Positions 9,435 to 18,364 of a stretch of 64,000 nucleotides of DNA are shown piece after piece. The position numbers and the translations under genes are program-made. The notes under the pieces were generated by a model. The model did no database searches. It had not been told where the DNA came from and saw only the letters and a program-made list of their open reading frames with translations. The DNA is from Alphaproteobacteria bacterium (GTDB lineage: Bacteria > Pseudomonadota > Alphaproteobacteria > Micavibrionales > Micavibrionaceae), in NCBI GenBank assembly GCA_030750865.1, contig JASMHE010000008.1:558001-622000 (forward strand), read 5' to 3'. The number at the start of each line of letters is the position of its first letter. Within the stretch, counting starts at the first letter, position 1.

Positions 9435-9458
9435 GCATAATCCTCCTGCTGTCCGTCC

Positions 9459-9486
9459 ATTATACACGAATGAATCTTAATGTGAA
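9459..9486 (-). promoter_or_regulatory. Sigma70-type promoter for the small YjfB-like gene
   Basis: On the minus strand TTCACA (9486-9481) and a consensus TATAAT (9464-9459) are separated by 16 bp, placing the transcript start about 15 bp before the AGGAGG ribosome site of the gene. Confidence 0.6.
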
Positions 9487-9518
9487 TTTAAGATATCACA
9501 TGCCGACAAAAAATGGCC

Positions 9519-9548
9519 GTGAATACTGTGGAATTTTGATTATATAAT
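9519..9548 (+). promoter_or_regulatory. Sigma70-type promoter for the zincin-like/YejA-like pair
   Basis: Consensus -10 TATAAT at 9543-9548, with a weak -35-like GTGAAT 18 bp upstream. It gives an 80-nt leader before the ATG at 9636. Confidence 0.5.
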
Positions 9549-9635
9549 GCCCGTTATGATTGCTCTGAAGCGCGTTTCAACCTACAATGCACGTAAGAAT
9601 CATTTAATTTATATTGAAAAGGTACGGACACGGCC

Positions 9636-10067
9636 ATGAGCCAACAGCGTATTATCATGAACTATACAACGCCGCCAAACAGTGACGACCTGCAGGTTAT
9701 CGCTGAAGCCGCGCTCGAAAATATGCCGGAAGAAATTCAGGAATATTGCGACAATGTTGTCATACATGTTGAAGATATCGTTGATGAAGGACTGGAAAAC
9801 GACCTTGATCTTGATGACCCGTATGACCTATTGATGCTGTACCGTAATGGTAGCGAGATATCGCCGGGCGTCCAACGCAAAATTGCGAACGATGATAACG
9901 TCCTGATGGTCTATCGCCGCCCGCTTCTCGATTACTGGTGCGAAACCGGTGACGACCTGAACGACCTTGTCCGCCAAGTCATGATCGAGGAACTCGGACA
10001 AACATTTGAATTTTCCGATGATGAAATCGAAGATATGGTGGAGCGCCCCTATCAAGGAGCGATGTGA
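9636..10067 (+). CDS. Zincin-like metallopeptidase-fold protein with lost HExxH motif
   Basis: 143 residues related to the DUF1025 (zincin-like metallopeptidase) family, recognised by the LPxxI...NVVIHVED strand region, the LLMLYRNG segment and the C-terminal FxFSDDEIE ending. Family members carry HExxH just before that ending (typically as HEIGH). Here the aligned residues are E118-E-L-G-Q122, so both zinc-binding histidines are replaced and hydrolytic activity is not expected. It could be a regulatory or binding derivative. Its TGA overlaps the GTG start of the YejA-like gene (ATGTGA), so the two are probably translationally coupled. An alternative start at 9657 removes 7 residues. Confidence 0.75.
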   Translation: MSQQRIIMNYTTPPNSDDLQVIAEAALENMPEEIQEYCDNVVIHVEDIVDEGLENDLDLDDPYDLLMLYRNGSEISPGVQRKIANDDNVLMVYRRPLLDYWCETGDDLNDLVRQVMIEELGQTFEFSDDEIEDMVERPYQGAM

Positions 10068-11893
10068 TTACTATCCGCACGACAGCCTGCATTTTTACGC
10101 TCTTGCTGGCCGCCTTTCTTGTGCCGGTCACAGCCTCGTATGCCGACACAGAACAAAGCGCTGTACAGAGCAAGGCCGCACCATATGGTCTGGCGATGCA
10201 CGGACGCGCAAAATATGATCAGACAGACACACATCTTTCCTATGTGAACCCGGACGCACCAAAGGGCGGCACACGCACCGAAGGAACATCGGGTACATTT
10301 GATACGCTAAACCCCTACTCCATCAAAGGGATCGCCGCACAAGGGCTGAACCTTTATTATGACCGCCTGATGCAGCGCGTCTGGGATGAACCGTTTACCA
10401 TGTATCCGCTGATTGCCGAAAAAGCCGTTGTCGCCGACGACCGTTCGGCCATCACATTTTTTATTAATCCGGCCGCCCGTTTCCATGATAGTTCCCCGAT
10501 TACACTGGATGATATCAAATTTTCTTTCGAAACATTGCGCGAAAGCGGCCGCCCGAACATGCAGCGCCTGTATAAGCTGGTTGATGATGTCACGCTTGAC
10601 CGCGATGCAGGCAGCATTCGCTTTGATCTCGGCGATGGGTATGATCAGGAAACCGTACTGATCCTGTCAATGATGCCGGTTCTGTCCAAAGCGTGGTGGA
10701 AAGATCGTGATTTCGCGGCCACGACCCTTACTCCCCCCTTATCCAGCGGACCATACATCATTACAGACGTTGATCCCGGACGGCGGATTGTTTACGAACG
10801 CGATCCCGATTATTGGGCCGCTAACCTGATGGTTAATGTCGGTCACTATAATTTCGACCGCGTCATTTATGATTATTTTCGTGATGACACAGCCGCCTTT
10901 GAAAGCTTCAAAGCGGGCGATCTGAATTTCAGACGCGAATGGAATGCCGGCAAATGGGCCTCCGGCTATGACTTCACTGCCGCACAAAACGGTGATGTGA
11001 TCACAGCCGAAATTCCGCACCAACGACCGGAACGCATTCAATCCCTCATTTTCAACACACGGCGCGCCCCGTTTGATGATATTCGCGTGCGCAAAGCGCT
11101 GTCCCGCCTGATTGATTTCGAATGGATCAATGATAATCTCTTCCACGGCAAATATAAACGGATCGAGAGCTTTTTTGCGAATTCGCCGCTCGCCGCGCCT
11201 GACACGCCATCAGCGGAGGAGATGGACCTTCTATCACCCTGGAAGGACAGTCTACCCGCAGCGATCTTCGAAACACGCTGGCACGCGCCGACGGCAACCA
11301 ACAACAAAGAATGGCGACAGGAACTGCGCACCGCCGACTCGCTGTTGAAAGAGGCCGGATGGATTGTACAAGACGGCAAGCGCGTCAATAAAGACACAGG
11401 CGCGCCGTTTGAATTCGAAATCATGATCTCATCGCCTGCGGAAAAGAAAATCGTTCTCAGCTTTGCAAAAAACCTGTCCAGACTTGGCATTCAAGCCAAT
11501 GTCCGTTTACTGGATGATGCGAACTTCCAGAACAGACTCAGCCGCTATGATTACGACATGACGCTGTATTACTGGCGTAATAGCCTGTCACCCGGCACGG
11601 AACAAACCCTGTATTGGAGCTGCGAATCCGCAGACATTCCCTATCGCTGGAACTATCCCGGAATATGCCATCCTGCCGTCGATACACTCAGCCGGAAAAT
11701 TGCAAATGCCAAAACGCGCCGGGAACTGGTCACCGCCGCGCATGCGCTTGACCGAATCCTGACCTGGCAACATTACGTCATTCCGCTGTTCTATGCTGGA
11801 TACGATATGGTTGCCTACGATAAAACAATAAAACGCCCGGACGTGACCCCGCTTTACGGGATGGTCATTGAAAGCTGGTGGATAGAAGAATAA
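10064..11893 (+). CDS. Periplasmic peptide-binding protein, YejA-like (SBP family 5)
   Basis: Extracellular solute-binding protein family 5, 609 residues. A signal peptide is visible (hydrophobic residues 8-27, with cleavage likely near ASYADT). The mature start GLAMHGRAKYD followed by LSYVNPDAPKGGT and FDTLNPYSIKG is the pattern of YejA, the periplasmic binder of the Yej peptide/microcin C importer. The C-terminal LPLF-like segment HYVIPLFYAGYDM is also typical. The start is GTG at 10064, with AAGGAG at 10054-10059, and overlaps the stop of the preceding gene. No permease or ATPase genes adjoin it, so the membrane partners must be elsewhere. Substrate is not shown by the sequence. Confidence 0.88.
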   Translation: MITIRTTACIFTLLLAAFLVPVTASYADTEQSAVQSKAAPYGLAMHGRAKYDQTDTHLSYVNPDAPKGGTRTEGTSGTFDTLNPYSIKGIAAQGLNLYYDRLMQRVWDEPFTMYPLIAEKAVVADDRSAITFFINPAARFHDSSPITLDDIKFSFETLRESGRPNMQRLYKLVDDVTLDRDAGSIRFDLGDGYDQETVLILSMMPVLSKAWWKDRDFAATTLTPPLSSGPYIITDVDPGRRIVYERDPDYWAANLMVNVGHYNFDRVIYDYFRDDTAAFESFKAGDLNFRREWNAGKWASGYDFTAAQNGDVITAEIPHQRPERIQSLIFNTRRAPFDDIRVRKALSRLIDFEWINDNLFHGKYKRIESFFANSPLAAPDTPSAEEMDLLSPWKDSLPAAIFETRWHAPTATNNKEWRQELRTADSLLKEAGWIVQDGKRVNKDTGAPFEFEIMISSPAEKKIVLSFAKNLSRLGIQANVRLLDDANFQNRLSRYDYDMTLYYWRNSLSPGTEQTLYWSCESADIPYRWNYPGICHPAVDTLSRKIANAKTRRELVTAAHALDRILTWQHYVIPLFYAGYDMVAYDKTIKRPDVTPLYGMVIESWWIEE

Positions 11894-11975
11894 AAACAGC
11901 GATCTGGAATTGCCCAACATCCCCCGCATTGCTATCATCGCCACATCTGGTTTTCACAATAACAGCGGAACAATT

Positions 11976-12512
11976 ATGTTTTTACGGAAACTTTTTTCAA
12001 TCGGACTTCTTACGACGACACTGCTGACAGCAGCATGCGAAACACCGCCCGTTGATCGTTATTCTTTGGAAAATATGTCTGATTACTGGCAACGCTCCAG
12101 CGCATCTTCGGCCATTTACCTACAAGGCCCGAAAGCGCAGCAGATGCTGAACCGCGATATTGCGAACTGCGTTATTGAAATCCGTGAACTGGAACGTCTC
12201 GGCGCCTTACGTCATACAATCCCCGCAGACACACCTGCGAATAATGACACGCCCGAAGGCAACCTGTCTGACTGGGATACGCCCGAACATAACGGCGCGC
12301 TGCGCTCGGAACATCTGCCATATCATGACTTTGAAAGCTGCATGGCGTACAAAGGCTGGGAACGTATTAAATATGTGCCCTACGATGTCCAGAAAAGAGC
12401 GCGTGATACATACCGTGAAACAGTACTGGGTGAAAAACAGCGCACCACATTCGACCAGCGCGGCACAGACAAGAAAGATGATGATGGCGAGTTTAGCACG
12501 TTGAACGAGTAA
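11976..12512 (+). CDS. Hypothetical lipoprotein
   Basis: 178 residues from the ATG at 11976. The N-terminus is a lipoprotein signal: a short Lys/Arg region, hydrophobic core LLTTTLLTAAC, with the lipid-bearing Cys at about 21. After export it would be anchored in a membrane facing the periplasm. The mature part contains DYWQRSSASSAIYLQGP and a later CMAYKGWERIKYVPYD segment. The two mature Cys (in ANCVIE and SCMAYKG) could form a disulfide. The larger upstream frame lacks a signal peptide, which favours this start. Its last 20 bases overlap the convergent glycosyltransferase gene. Function unknown. Confidence 0.75.
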   Translation: MFLRKLFSIGLLTTTLLTAACETPPVDRYSLENMSDYWQRSSASSAIYLQGPKAQQMLNRDIANCVIEIRELERLGALRHTIPADTPANNDTPEGNLSDWDTPEHNGALRSEHLPYHDFESCMAYKGWERIKYVPYDVQKRARDTYRETVLGEKQRTTFDQRGTDKKDDDGEFSTLNE

Positions 12513-13455
12513 TCATCGCCTCGGCTTTTTTCAGCACATCGTCTGTTTTCAAACTATCCATCAAACTATGGGTCAGGGTTTTCGGATCATATCCGTCAAA
12601 ATCCGTTAATTCATCAAATGTTTCAGGCGTTGCGATATAATCCGCATGCGCGCCGCACGGACGGTAAAGATGCGGATAGCTCGGCCCGAAAACACCCAAT
12701 GTCGGCACGCCTGCGGCCGCCGCGCAATGCATCAAGCCTGAATCATTCCCGATATAAAAATCACAGCGCGATAACACCGCCGCTGCTTCCCCCGGTGATG
12801 CTTTGGCGATCATGTCGATCGCGCGTGTTTTTGGAACGGTCCGCAATAATTCATGTGCGATAACCTCTTCGCCAGGTGCAGCGAACACAGCAACATGCGC
12901 CCCTTCCAGCGCGCCGCCCTTTGCGGTCAACGCCTTCACAACAGCTTCAAATCGTTCGACGGGCCATGTCTTGCCAATCCAGTTGGCCGTCGGCCCGACA
13001 GCCAGCACCGTTTTGTTATCCGGAACGATCGCATCCGCAAAAGCCTGCTGTTCCGGTGTAAACCATAAATGCGGTGCAGGCACATCGGTTAGCTTCATCA
13101 CATCTGCGCACTGCTCGACCTTATGTTTTTGCTTATCAATCCCGCGCGAATAAATATGACGCTTTCCGGCCATCAAAAGCCGCGACACGGCACTATCGCG
13201 CAAATCGACAACCATATCCCAGCGCCGCAATCCGACCGTTTTCCAAAGATCAATCCAGTGACGGTTCATTGACCGTTTACGGATCAGGATTAAATCCTGT
13301 AGATTGGGCACGCCTGCAAAAATTGATGCTGGCAATGGGCCGCAAGCAATTGTAATCTTGGCGTCCGGATAGGTTGACACCATATGACGGATAAGCCCCG
13401 TTGATAAAACGGCGTCGCCCAAACGGTTCGATGTGATAAACAAGATATTATTCAT
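12493..13455 (-). CDS. Glycosyltransferase family 9 (heptosyltransferase-like)
   Basis: 320 residues with the GT9 layout. The N-terminal ILFITSNRLGDAVLSTGLIRH segment (with the GD pair used as base) is followed by a second Rossmann domain with VGPTANWIGKTWP and the nucleotide-sugar site GNDSGLMHCAAAAGVPTLGVFG. GT9 enzymes transfer heptose or related sugars from ADP-sugar to the inner core of lipopolysaccharide at the cytoplasmic face. Sugar and acceptor cannot be read from the sequence, and no other LPS gene is adjacent. It is divergent from ygfZ with only 20 bp between start codons, so each promoter must lie in the other gene or be very compact. Confidence 0.88.
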   Translation of the reverse strand: MNNILFITSNRLGDAVLSTGLIRHMVSTYPDAKITIACGPLPASIFAGVPNLQDLILIRKRSMNRHWIDLWKTVGLRRWDMVVDLRDSAVSRLLMAGKRHIYSRGIDKQKHKVEQCADVMKLTDVPAPHLWFTPEQQAFADAIVPDNKTVLAVGPTANWIGKTWPVERFEAVVKALTAKGGALEGAHVAVFAAPGEEVIAHELLRTVPKTRAIDMIAKASPGEAAAVLSRCDFYIGNDSGLMHCAAAAGVPTLGVFGPSYPHLYRPCGAHADYIATPETFDELTDFDGYDPKTLTHSLMDSLKTDDVLKKAEAMITRSTC

Positions 13456-13475
13456 AGAAAGATGTTTTATAGATT

Positions 13476-14276
13476 ATGAGCGAAAAATCCAACGCATATT
13501 TTGTCCGATTGAAAAATAGAGGCCTTATTCATATTGAAGGTGACGACCGGAAAGATTTTTTACAGGACATCGTCACCAATGACATCAACGGCCTGTCTCC
13601 GGCAACACCGATCTATAGCTGCCTGTTATCACCGCAGGGGAAATTCCTGCATGATTTCTTTATGATCGAACTGAACAACACCATTTTGCTGGACTGCGAA
13701 GGCGGCGAACGCGCGCAGGATTTATTCAAGCGTTTAAAAATGTACAGCTTGCGCCGCAAGGTGACATTCTCGGTCGAAGACGATCACGACATGTTCGCCG
13801 TCATCGGCACAGATACCCCGCCCGTGCCAACCGCATTTAAAGATCCAAGACACCCCGATATGGGCTGGCGCGTACACGGAACGCATCCCGAAGACATGCC
13901 CGAAAAACCGTTTGATGTCTGGGATGAACATCGTATCCGCCTGTGTGTCCCCGACGGCAGCCGCGACATGGAAATTGACCGTTCCACCATGCTGGAATGC
14001 AATATCGACACATTGCATGGTGTCTCTTTCACAAAAGGCTGTTTTATCGGACAGGAACTAACCGCCCGCATGAATTATCGCGGCCTGTCCAAAAAGCATC
14101 TCTATGCCATGCAGATCAATGACACCGCACTACAAACAGGTGATAACATCCAGATCGACGGAAAAACGGTTGGCACGTTGCGCTCACACTGTAACGGCGT
14201 TGCGATTGCCCAAATCAAAAAAGATGCGCTTGACCGTCTGGGACCAAGCGCACCTGTCATGCGTATAAGCGGATAA
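13476..14276 (+). CDS. ygfZ: Folate-binding iron-sulfur assembly protein YgfZ/CAF17
   Basis: 266 residues of the GcvT-like YgfZ/IBA57 family, which helps assemble or repair [4Fe-4S] proteins in a folate-dependent way. The diagnostic motif KGCFIGQE (K-G-C-[FY]-x-G-Q-E, with its conserved Cys) lies near residue 190, followed by TARMNYRG. The N-terminal GDDRKDFLQDIVTNDI segment is also typical. It lies between an LPS-type glycosyltransferase and the H1-like gene, with which it converges. Confidence 0.92.
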   Translation: MSEKSNAYFVRLKNRGLIHIEGDDRKDFLQDIVTNDINGLSPATPIYSCLLSPQGKFLHDFFMIELNNTILLDCEGGERAQDLFKRLKMYSLRRKVTFSVEDDHDMFAVIGTDTPPVPTAFKDPRHPDMGWRVHGTHPEDMPEKPFDVWDEHRIRLCVPDGSRDMEIDRSTMLECNIDTLHGVSFTKGCFIGQELTARMNYRGLSKKHLYAMQINDTALQTGDNIQIDGKTVGTLRSHCNGVAIAQIKKDALDRLGPSAPVMRISG

Positions 14277-14291
14277 AACCGTTATGTCTGT

Positions 14292-14864
14292 TTAGACGAT
14301 TTCCGGTGCAAAGATTGCTTTGAACAAAACGTAAAGCAACAAGATCGCAATCAGTATAATGACCGCGCGCACATCGTGACGGCTGAAATAATGATAAATA
14401 TCAAACGTCATGCCCTTGCTGTCCGTCACAGCGTTGTCTGTCGCGGCGCTATCTGTCGCTGTCGCACTTGCCTTTGTGGCCTTTGGTGCTTTCGTTGCCG
14501 TATCAGATGCCTTCTTCTTCGGCGCGGCCTTCTTCTTGGCTGTTGACGCTTTCGGAGCTGCTTTCTTGGCTGCACCGGTCTTTGCGGCTGCTTTTTTCGG
14601 CGTCGCCTTCTTTGTCGTCGCGGCTTTTTTCTTCGTTGTTGACGCTTTTGATGTCGTCTTTTTAGCCGCGGCTGTCTTCTTCGCCGCCGCAGGTTTCTTT
14701 GCGGTCGTTTTCTTCGCTGCGGTCTTCTTCGGGGCAGCTTTCTTTGCGGTCGTTGACGTTTTCTTTGTCGTAGATGCCTTTTTTGCCGCCGGTTTCTTTG
14801 ACGCGGTTTTCTTCTTGGCCGTTGAAGCCTTTGTGTCTGTTGTTTTCTTTTTCGTTGTTGCCAT
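14292..14864 (-). CDS. Histone H1-like Lys/Ala repeat protein with C-terminal membrane anchor
   Basis: 190 residues. Residues 1-125 consist almost wholly of Lys, Ala, Thr and Pro in degenerate KKTTAKKPAA-type repeats, the composition of bacterial histone-H1-like nucleoid proteins, which bind DNA through charge. After a Ser/Thr/Asp-rich linker the C-terminus carries one hydrophobic helix (167-186, AVIILIAILLLYVLFKAIFA) preceded by FSRHDVR, a clear membrane segment. The basic domain would probably face the cytoplasm, which would tether DNA or another polyanion to the membrane; this is inference. The ATG lies 2 bp after the ppdK stop, with an AAGG site inside ppdK, so the two form an operon. Confidence 0.8.
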   Translation of the reverse strand: MATTKKKTTDTKASTAKKKTASKKPAAKKASTTKKTSTTAKKAAPKKTAAKKTTAKKPAAAKKTAAAKKTTSKASTTKKKAATTKKATPKKAAAKTGAAKKAAPKASTAKKKAAPKKKASDTATKAPKATKASATATDSAATDNAVTDSKGMTFDIYHYFSRHDVRAVIILIAILLLYVLFKAIFAPEIV

Positions 14865-14866
14865 TA

Positions 14867-17596
14867 TTAAGCGACCTTCCGTTGTTTTGTCTGTTTTATG
14901 TCTGCGGCATCCCGCGCACGTAGCACGGATTGCGCGGCGGCCAATCTGGCGATCGGCACACGATATGGCGAACAGGAAACATAGCTAAGGCCTGTCTTTT
15001 CACAAAAGGCGATCGATTCCGGATCGCCGCCATGTTCGCCGCAAATACCCATCTTCATATCTTTTCGTATGATTCTGCCTTTTTCACAAGCAATTTCAAC
15101 AAGTTGTCCCACGCCTTCCTGATCAAGCGATGCAAACGGGTCATGTTCAAAGATACCCTGCATGCGATATGCCTGAATAAACGACGCGGAATCATCCCGT
15201 GACAGCCCCATTGTCGTCTGGGTCAGATCATTTGTGCCAAAGCTAAAGAATGCGGCATGTTCGGCGATTTTATCCGCCGTCAGCGCCGCACGCGGCAATT
15301 CAATCATGGTGCCGACCTGATATGTAACGCGCTGGCCTTGCTCGGCGAAGACCTCTTCGGCTTTGGCATCAATCGCCTTTTTCACCGCGACAAATTCTTC
15401 GGCTGATGCCACAAGCGGCACCATAATTTCCGGCAGAACCGTTTCACCGCTTTCATTCTGCACAACAAGGGCGGCTTCAATAACGGCCTGCACCTGCATT
15501 TCATAAATTTCGGGATATGTAATACCGATACGACAGCCACGATGCCCCAGCATCGGGTTCATTTCATGCAAATCGGCAAAACGCTGACGGACCTGCTCCA
15601 GATCAAGCCCTGCGGTTTCCGCGAAGCTCTGCATGTCGGCCTCCGACTGCGGCAGGAATTCATGCAACGGCGGGTCCAACAGGCGGATTGTAATCGGCAG
15701 GCCCTGCATAATTTTGAACAAGGCAACAAAATCTTCACGCTGCGCCGGTAATAATTTTTCCAGCACATCGCGCCGTGATTGCGCATTATTGGCAAAGATC
15801 ATTTCACGTACATTCTGGATGCGAGACGGTTCAAAGAACATATGTTCCGTCCGGCATAGACCGATCCCTGTCGCGCCGAATTTACGTGCGGTTTCCGCAT
15901 CTTCGGGGGTTTCCGCATTTGTGCGCACATCCATACGGCGAATATCATCAGCCCATTCCATCACGGCAGCGAAATCGCCCGTCAGCTCCGGCTGAATGGT
16001 CGGCACTTCGCCCATCATGATCTCGCCGGATGACCCATCAATCGTGATGACATCGCCTTCTTTGACGACAGCCTCACGCACGCGGATCAAGCCCGCATCA
16101 TAATCAATGTGCAACTCGCCCGCACCTGCAACGCAAGAACGTCCCATCCCGCGCGCAACAACAGCCGCATGGCTCGTCATACCGCCACGTGAAGTCAAAA
16201 TCCCCGCCGCCGCATGCATGCCGTGAATATCTTCAGGGCTTGTTTCCTTGCGGCATAAAATAACCTTATGGCCTTCGCCTGCTTTCTTTTCTGCTTCATC
16301 GGCAGAGAAAACGACAACGCCACACGCTGCCCCCGGTGATGCCGGTAAACCGCGCGCCAGAACATATTTATGCGCAGACGGATCAAGTGTCGGGTGCAAG
16401 AGCTGGTCAATCGCCTTTGGTTCGATACGCATCAAGGCCTGCTCTTTTGTAATCAGCCCCTCTTCAACCATATCCACGGCAATCTTCAGGGCCGCCGCCA
16501 TTGTCCGTTTCCCTGTGCGGGTCTGCAACATATAAAGCGTGCCCTTCTGAACCGTAAATTCAATATCCTGCATGTCACGATAATGTGTTTCCAGCGTTTC
16601 GCGCACATCATCAAGCTGCTTGAAAATATCGGGCATCACTTCTTCCATTGCGGGCAATGTGCTGCCTTCTTTTTCTTTGGCTTTGATCGTCAAAGATTGC
16701 GGCGTCCGGATACCGGCCACAACATCTTCACCCTGTGCGTTAACCAGATATTCGCCATAGAACATATTTTCACCATTGGACGGATCACGGGTAAAGGCAA
16801 CGCCTGTGGCGCAATCATCACCCATATTGCCAAAGACCATCGCCTGCACATTCACAGCCGTACCCCACTCTTCGGGAATGTCGTGAATATCACGATATGT
16901 GACCGCACGCGGTGTCTGCCATGAACCGAACACAGCGCCAATCGCACCCCAGAGCTGTTCATGCACATCCATCGGAAACGGCTTGCCAAGCTCTGTCTGT
17001 ACCATGCGTTTATATTCATCGACGACAAAGCTCCACCCTTCGGCGGTCACTTCCGTATCAAGGGATATGTCTTCATCGCGCTTATGCTGTTCAAGGATAT
17101 CTTCGAATTCGTGATGATCGATGCCCAATACGACATTGCCGTACATCTGGATAAAGCGGCGGTAACTATCCCACGCAAAACGCGCATCGCCTGATTTTTC
17201 CGCAAGCCCTTTGACTGTTTCATCATTCAGCCCCAGATTTAAAACCGTATCCATCATCCCCGGCATGGAAACACGTGCGCCACTGCGCACAGACACCAAA
17301 AGCGGGTTTGATGCGTCACCGAATTTCATACCGTCGCCAATCGTGCCTTCAATATGGGCCACGGCATTTGCGACATCCTTTTCAAGGCTGGCCGGGTATG
17401 TCTGGCCGTTTTCGTAATAATATGTGCAGACATCCGTTGTAATTGTAAATCCGGGTGGAACAGGCAAGCCAATCAAAGCCATTTCAGCCAGATTCGCGCC
17501 TTTGCCGCCCAGCAAATTTTTCATATCGGTTGTGCCTTCAGTACTGCCCCCGCCGAAGTTGTAAACCCACTTATCATTGCGTTTGGTGTCAGCCAT
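14867..17596 (-). CDS. ppdK: Pyruvate, phosphate dikinase
   Basis: Interconverts pyruvate, ATP and phosphate with phosphoenolpyruvate, AMP and pyrophosphate. 909 residues from the ATG at 17596, the full three-domain length. The N-terminal ATP-grasp domain starts KWVYNFGGG and GGKGANLAEM. The central phosphohistidine domain has the motif GGMTSHAAVVARGMG with the catalytic His. The C-terminal TIM barrel has GIGLCRTEHMFF, GTNDLTQTTMG and the CGEHGGDPESI loop with the catalytic Cys. The shorter start is chosen because GGAGA lies 8 bp upstream. The H1-like gene follows 2 bp after the stop. Confidence 0.97.
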   Translation of the reverse strand: MADTKRNDKWVYNFGGGSTEGTTDMKNLLGGKGANLAEMALIGLPVPPGFTITTDVCTYYYENGQTYPASLEKDVANAVAHIEGTIGDGMKFGDASNPLLVSVRSGARVSMPGMMDTVLNLGLNDETVKGLAEKSGDARFAWDSYRRFIQMYGNVVLGIDHHEFEDILEQHKRDEDISLDTEVTAEGWSFVVDEYKRMVQTELGKPFPMDVHEQLWGAIGAVFGSWQTPRAVTYRDIHDIPEEWGTAVNVQAMVFGNMGDDCATGVAFTRDPSNGENMFYGEYLVNAQGEDVVAGIRTPQSLTIKAKEKEGSTLPAMEEVMPDIFKQLDDVRETLETHYRDMQDIEFTVQKGTLYMLQTRTGKRTMAAALKIAVDMVEEGLITKEQALMRIEPKAIDQLLHPTLDPSAHKYVLARGLPASPGAACGVVVFSADEAEKKAGEGHKVILCRKETSPEDIHGMHAAAGILTSRGGMTSHAAVVARGMGRSCVAGAGELHIDYDAGLIRVREAVVKEGDVITIDGSSGEIMMGEVPTIQPELTGDFAAVMEWADDIRRMDVRTNAETPEDAETARKFGATGIGLCRTEHMFFEPSRIQNVREMIFANNAQSRRDVLEKLLPAQREDFVALFKIMQGLPITIRLLDPPLHEFLPQSEADMQSFAETAGLDLEQVRQRFADLHEMNPMLGHRGCRIGITYPEIYEMQVQAVIEAALVVQNESGETVLPEIMVPLVASAEEFVAVKKAIDAKAEEVFAEQGQRVTYQVGTMIELPRAALTADKIAEHAAFFSFGTNDLTQTTMGLSRDDSASFIQAYRMQGIFEHDPFASLDQEGVGQLVEIACEKGRIIRKDMKMGICGEHGGDPESIAFCEKTGLSYVSCSPYRVPIARLAAAQSVLRARDAADIKQTKQRKVA

Positions 17597-17766
17597 TATG
17601 TGTCTCCGCATATTTGTGATTCGAGATAGGGTATCGTAACGTCAAAATATACGCTCTGCCAACCCTCATCCTATCGTGCTAAGCAGCATTTTTGTATAAC
17701 TCTGCGTCAATTCTGCGCCACGTAAAACACAGGCGGAAACCCGACCGGGAAAAGAACGAAAAGGCC

Positions 17767-18285
17767 CTAGTAAACCCGCCCCAGTTCCTTGACCATCATC
17801 AGGCACAAATCATCATCCACGGGGCGCATTTCATGACGCGTGACAGGCTTTCTGTCATATGTCACGCCATTGCCGTCCGGCACATAACCGCGCCGCACAT
17901 AAAGCTGCTGCGCAGGACCAAACCCGTCATGCAAACCGACACTGACCCCGACGGCGCCATATTCCATCGTCTTGACCATTTCCTCGCACAGATCGAGCAA
18001 GGCCTTCCCGATCCCCTGACGGCGATATGCGGGACGCACATTCAGATCCTGTATTTCAGGCATCGCAAGCTTGCGATAGAGTGCATAGCGTGGTTTAAAA
18101 TTCAAAATCACATACCCCGCAGGCTGTTCGGCCGCATCAAAGGCAACAAAAATCTGACGGTCCCCGTTTTCCTGCAAATCATAACACTGCCGGAAATACC
18201 CGTCTTCCAGCGCAAACGCCGATATATCGGGGCATGCCTGTAAGGCCGGAATGTCCGCCTCTTTCATCTTTTTGATTGTAATCAT
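17767..18285 (-). CDS. GNAT-family N-acetyltransferase
   Basis: 172 residues with the GNAT fold: the strand AGYVILNFKPRY, then IQDLNVRPAYRRQGIGKALLD, whose R-R-x-G-I-G motif binds acetyl-CoA pyrophosphate, then GVSVGLHDGFGPAQQLYVRRGYVP, the C-terminal helix and strand. The substrate is not identifiable; a protein, amine or antibiotic are all possible. It lies between ppdK (same strand, 170 bp apart) and the divergent glycyl-tRNA synthetase. Confidence 0.85.
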   Translation of the reverse strand: MITIKKMKEADIPALQACPDISAFALEDGYFRQCYDLQENGDRQIFVAFDAAEQPAGYVILNFKPRYALYRKLAMPEIQDLNVRPAYRRQGIGKALLDLCEEMVKTMEYGAVGVSVGLHDGFGPAQQLYVRRGYVPDGNGVTYDRKPVTRHEMRPVDDDLCLMMVKELGRVY

Positions 18286-18364
18286 GTTGTTTACAGCCCC
18301 CGCTTCTCGCGTTATACCTAGTACCGCTATTATTTAATAACATTACGAAAAGAGATACAAGACA

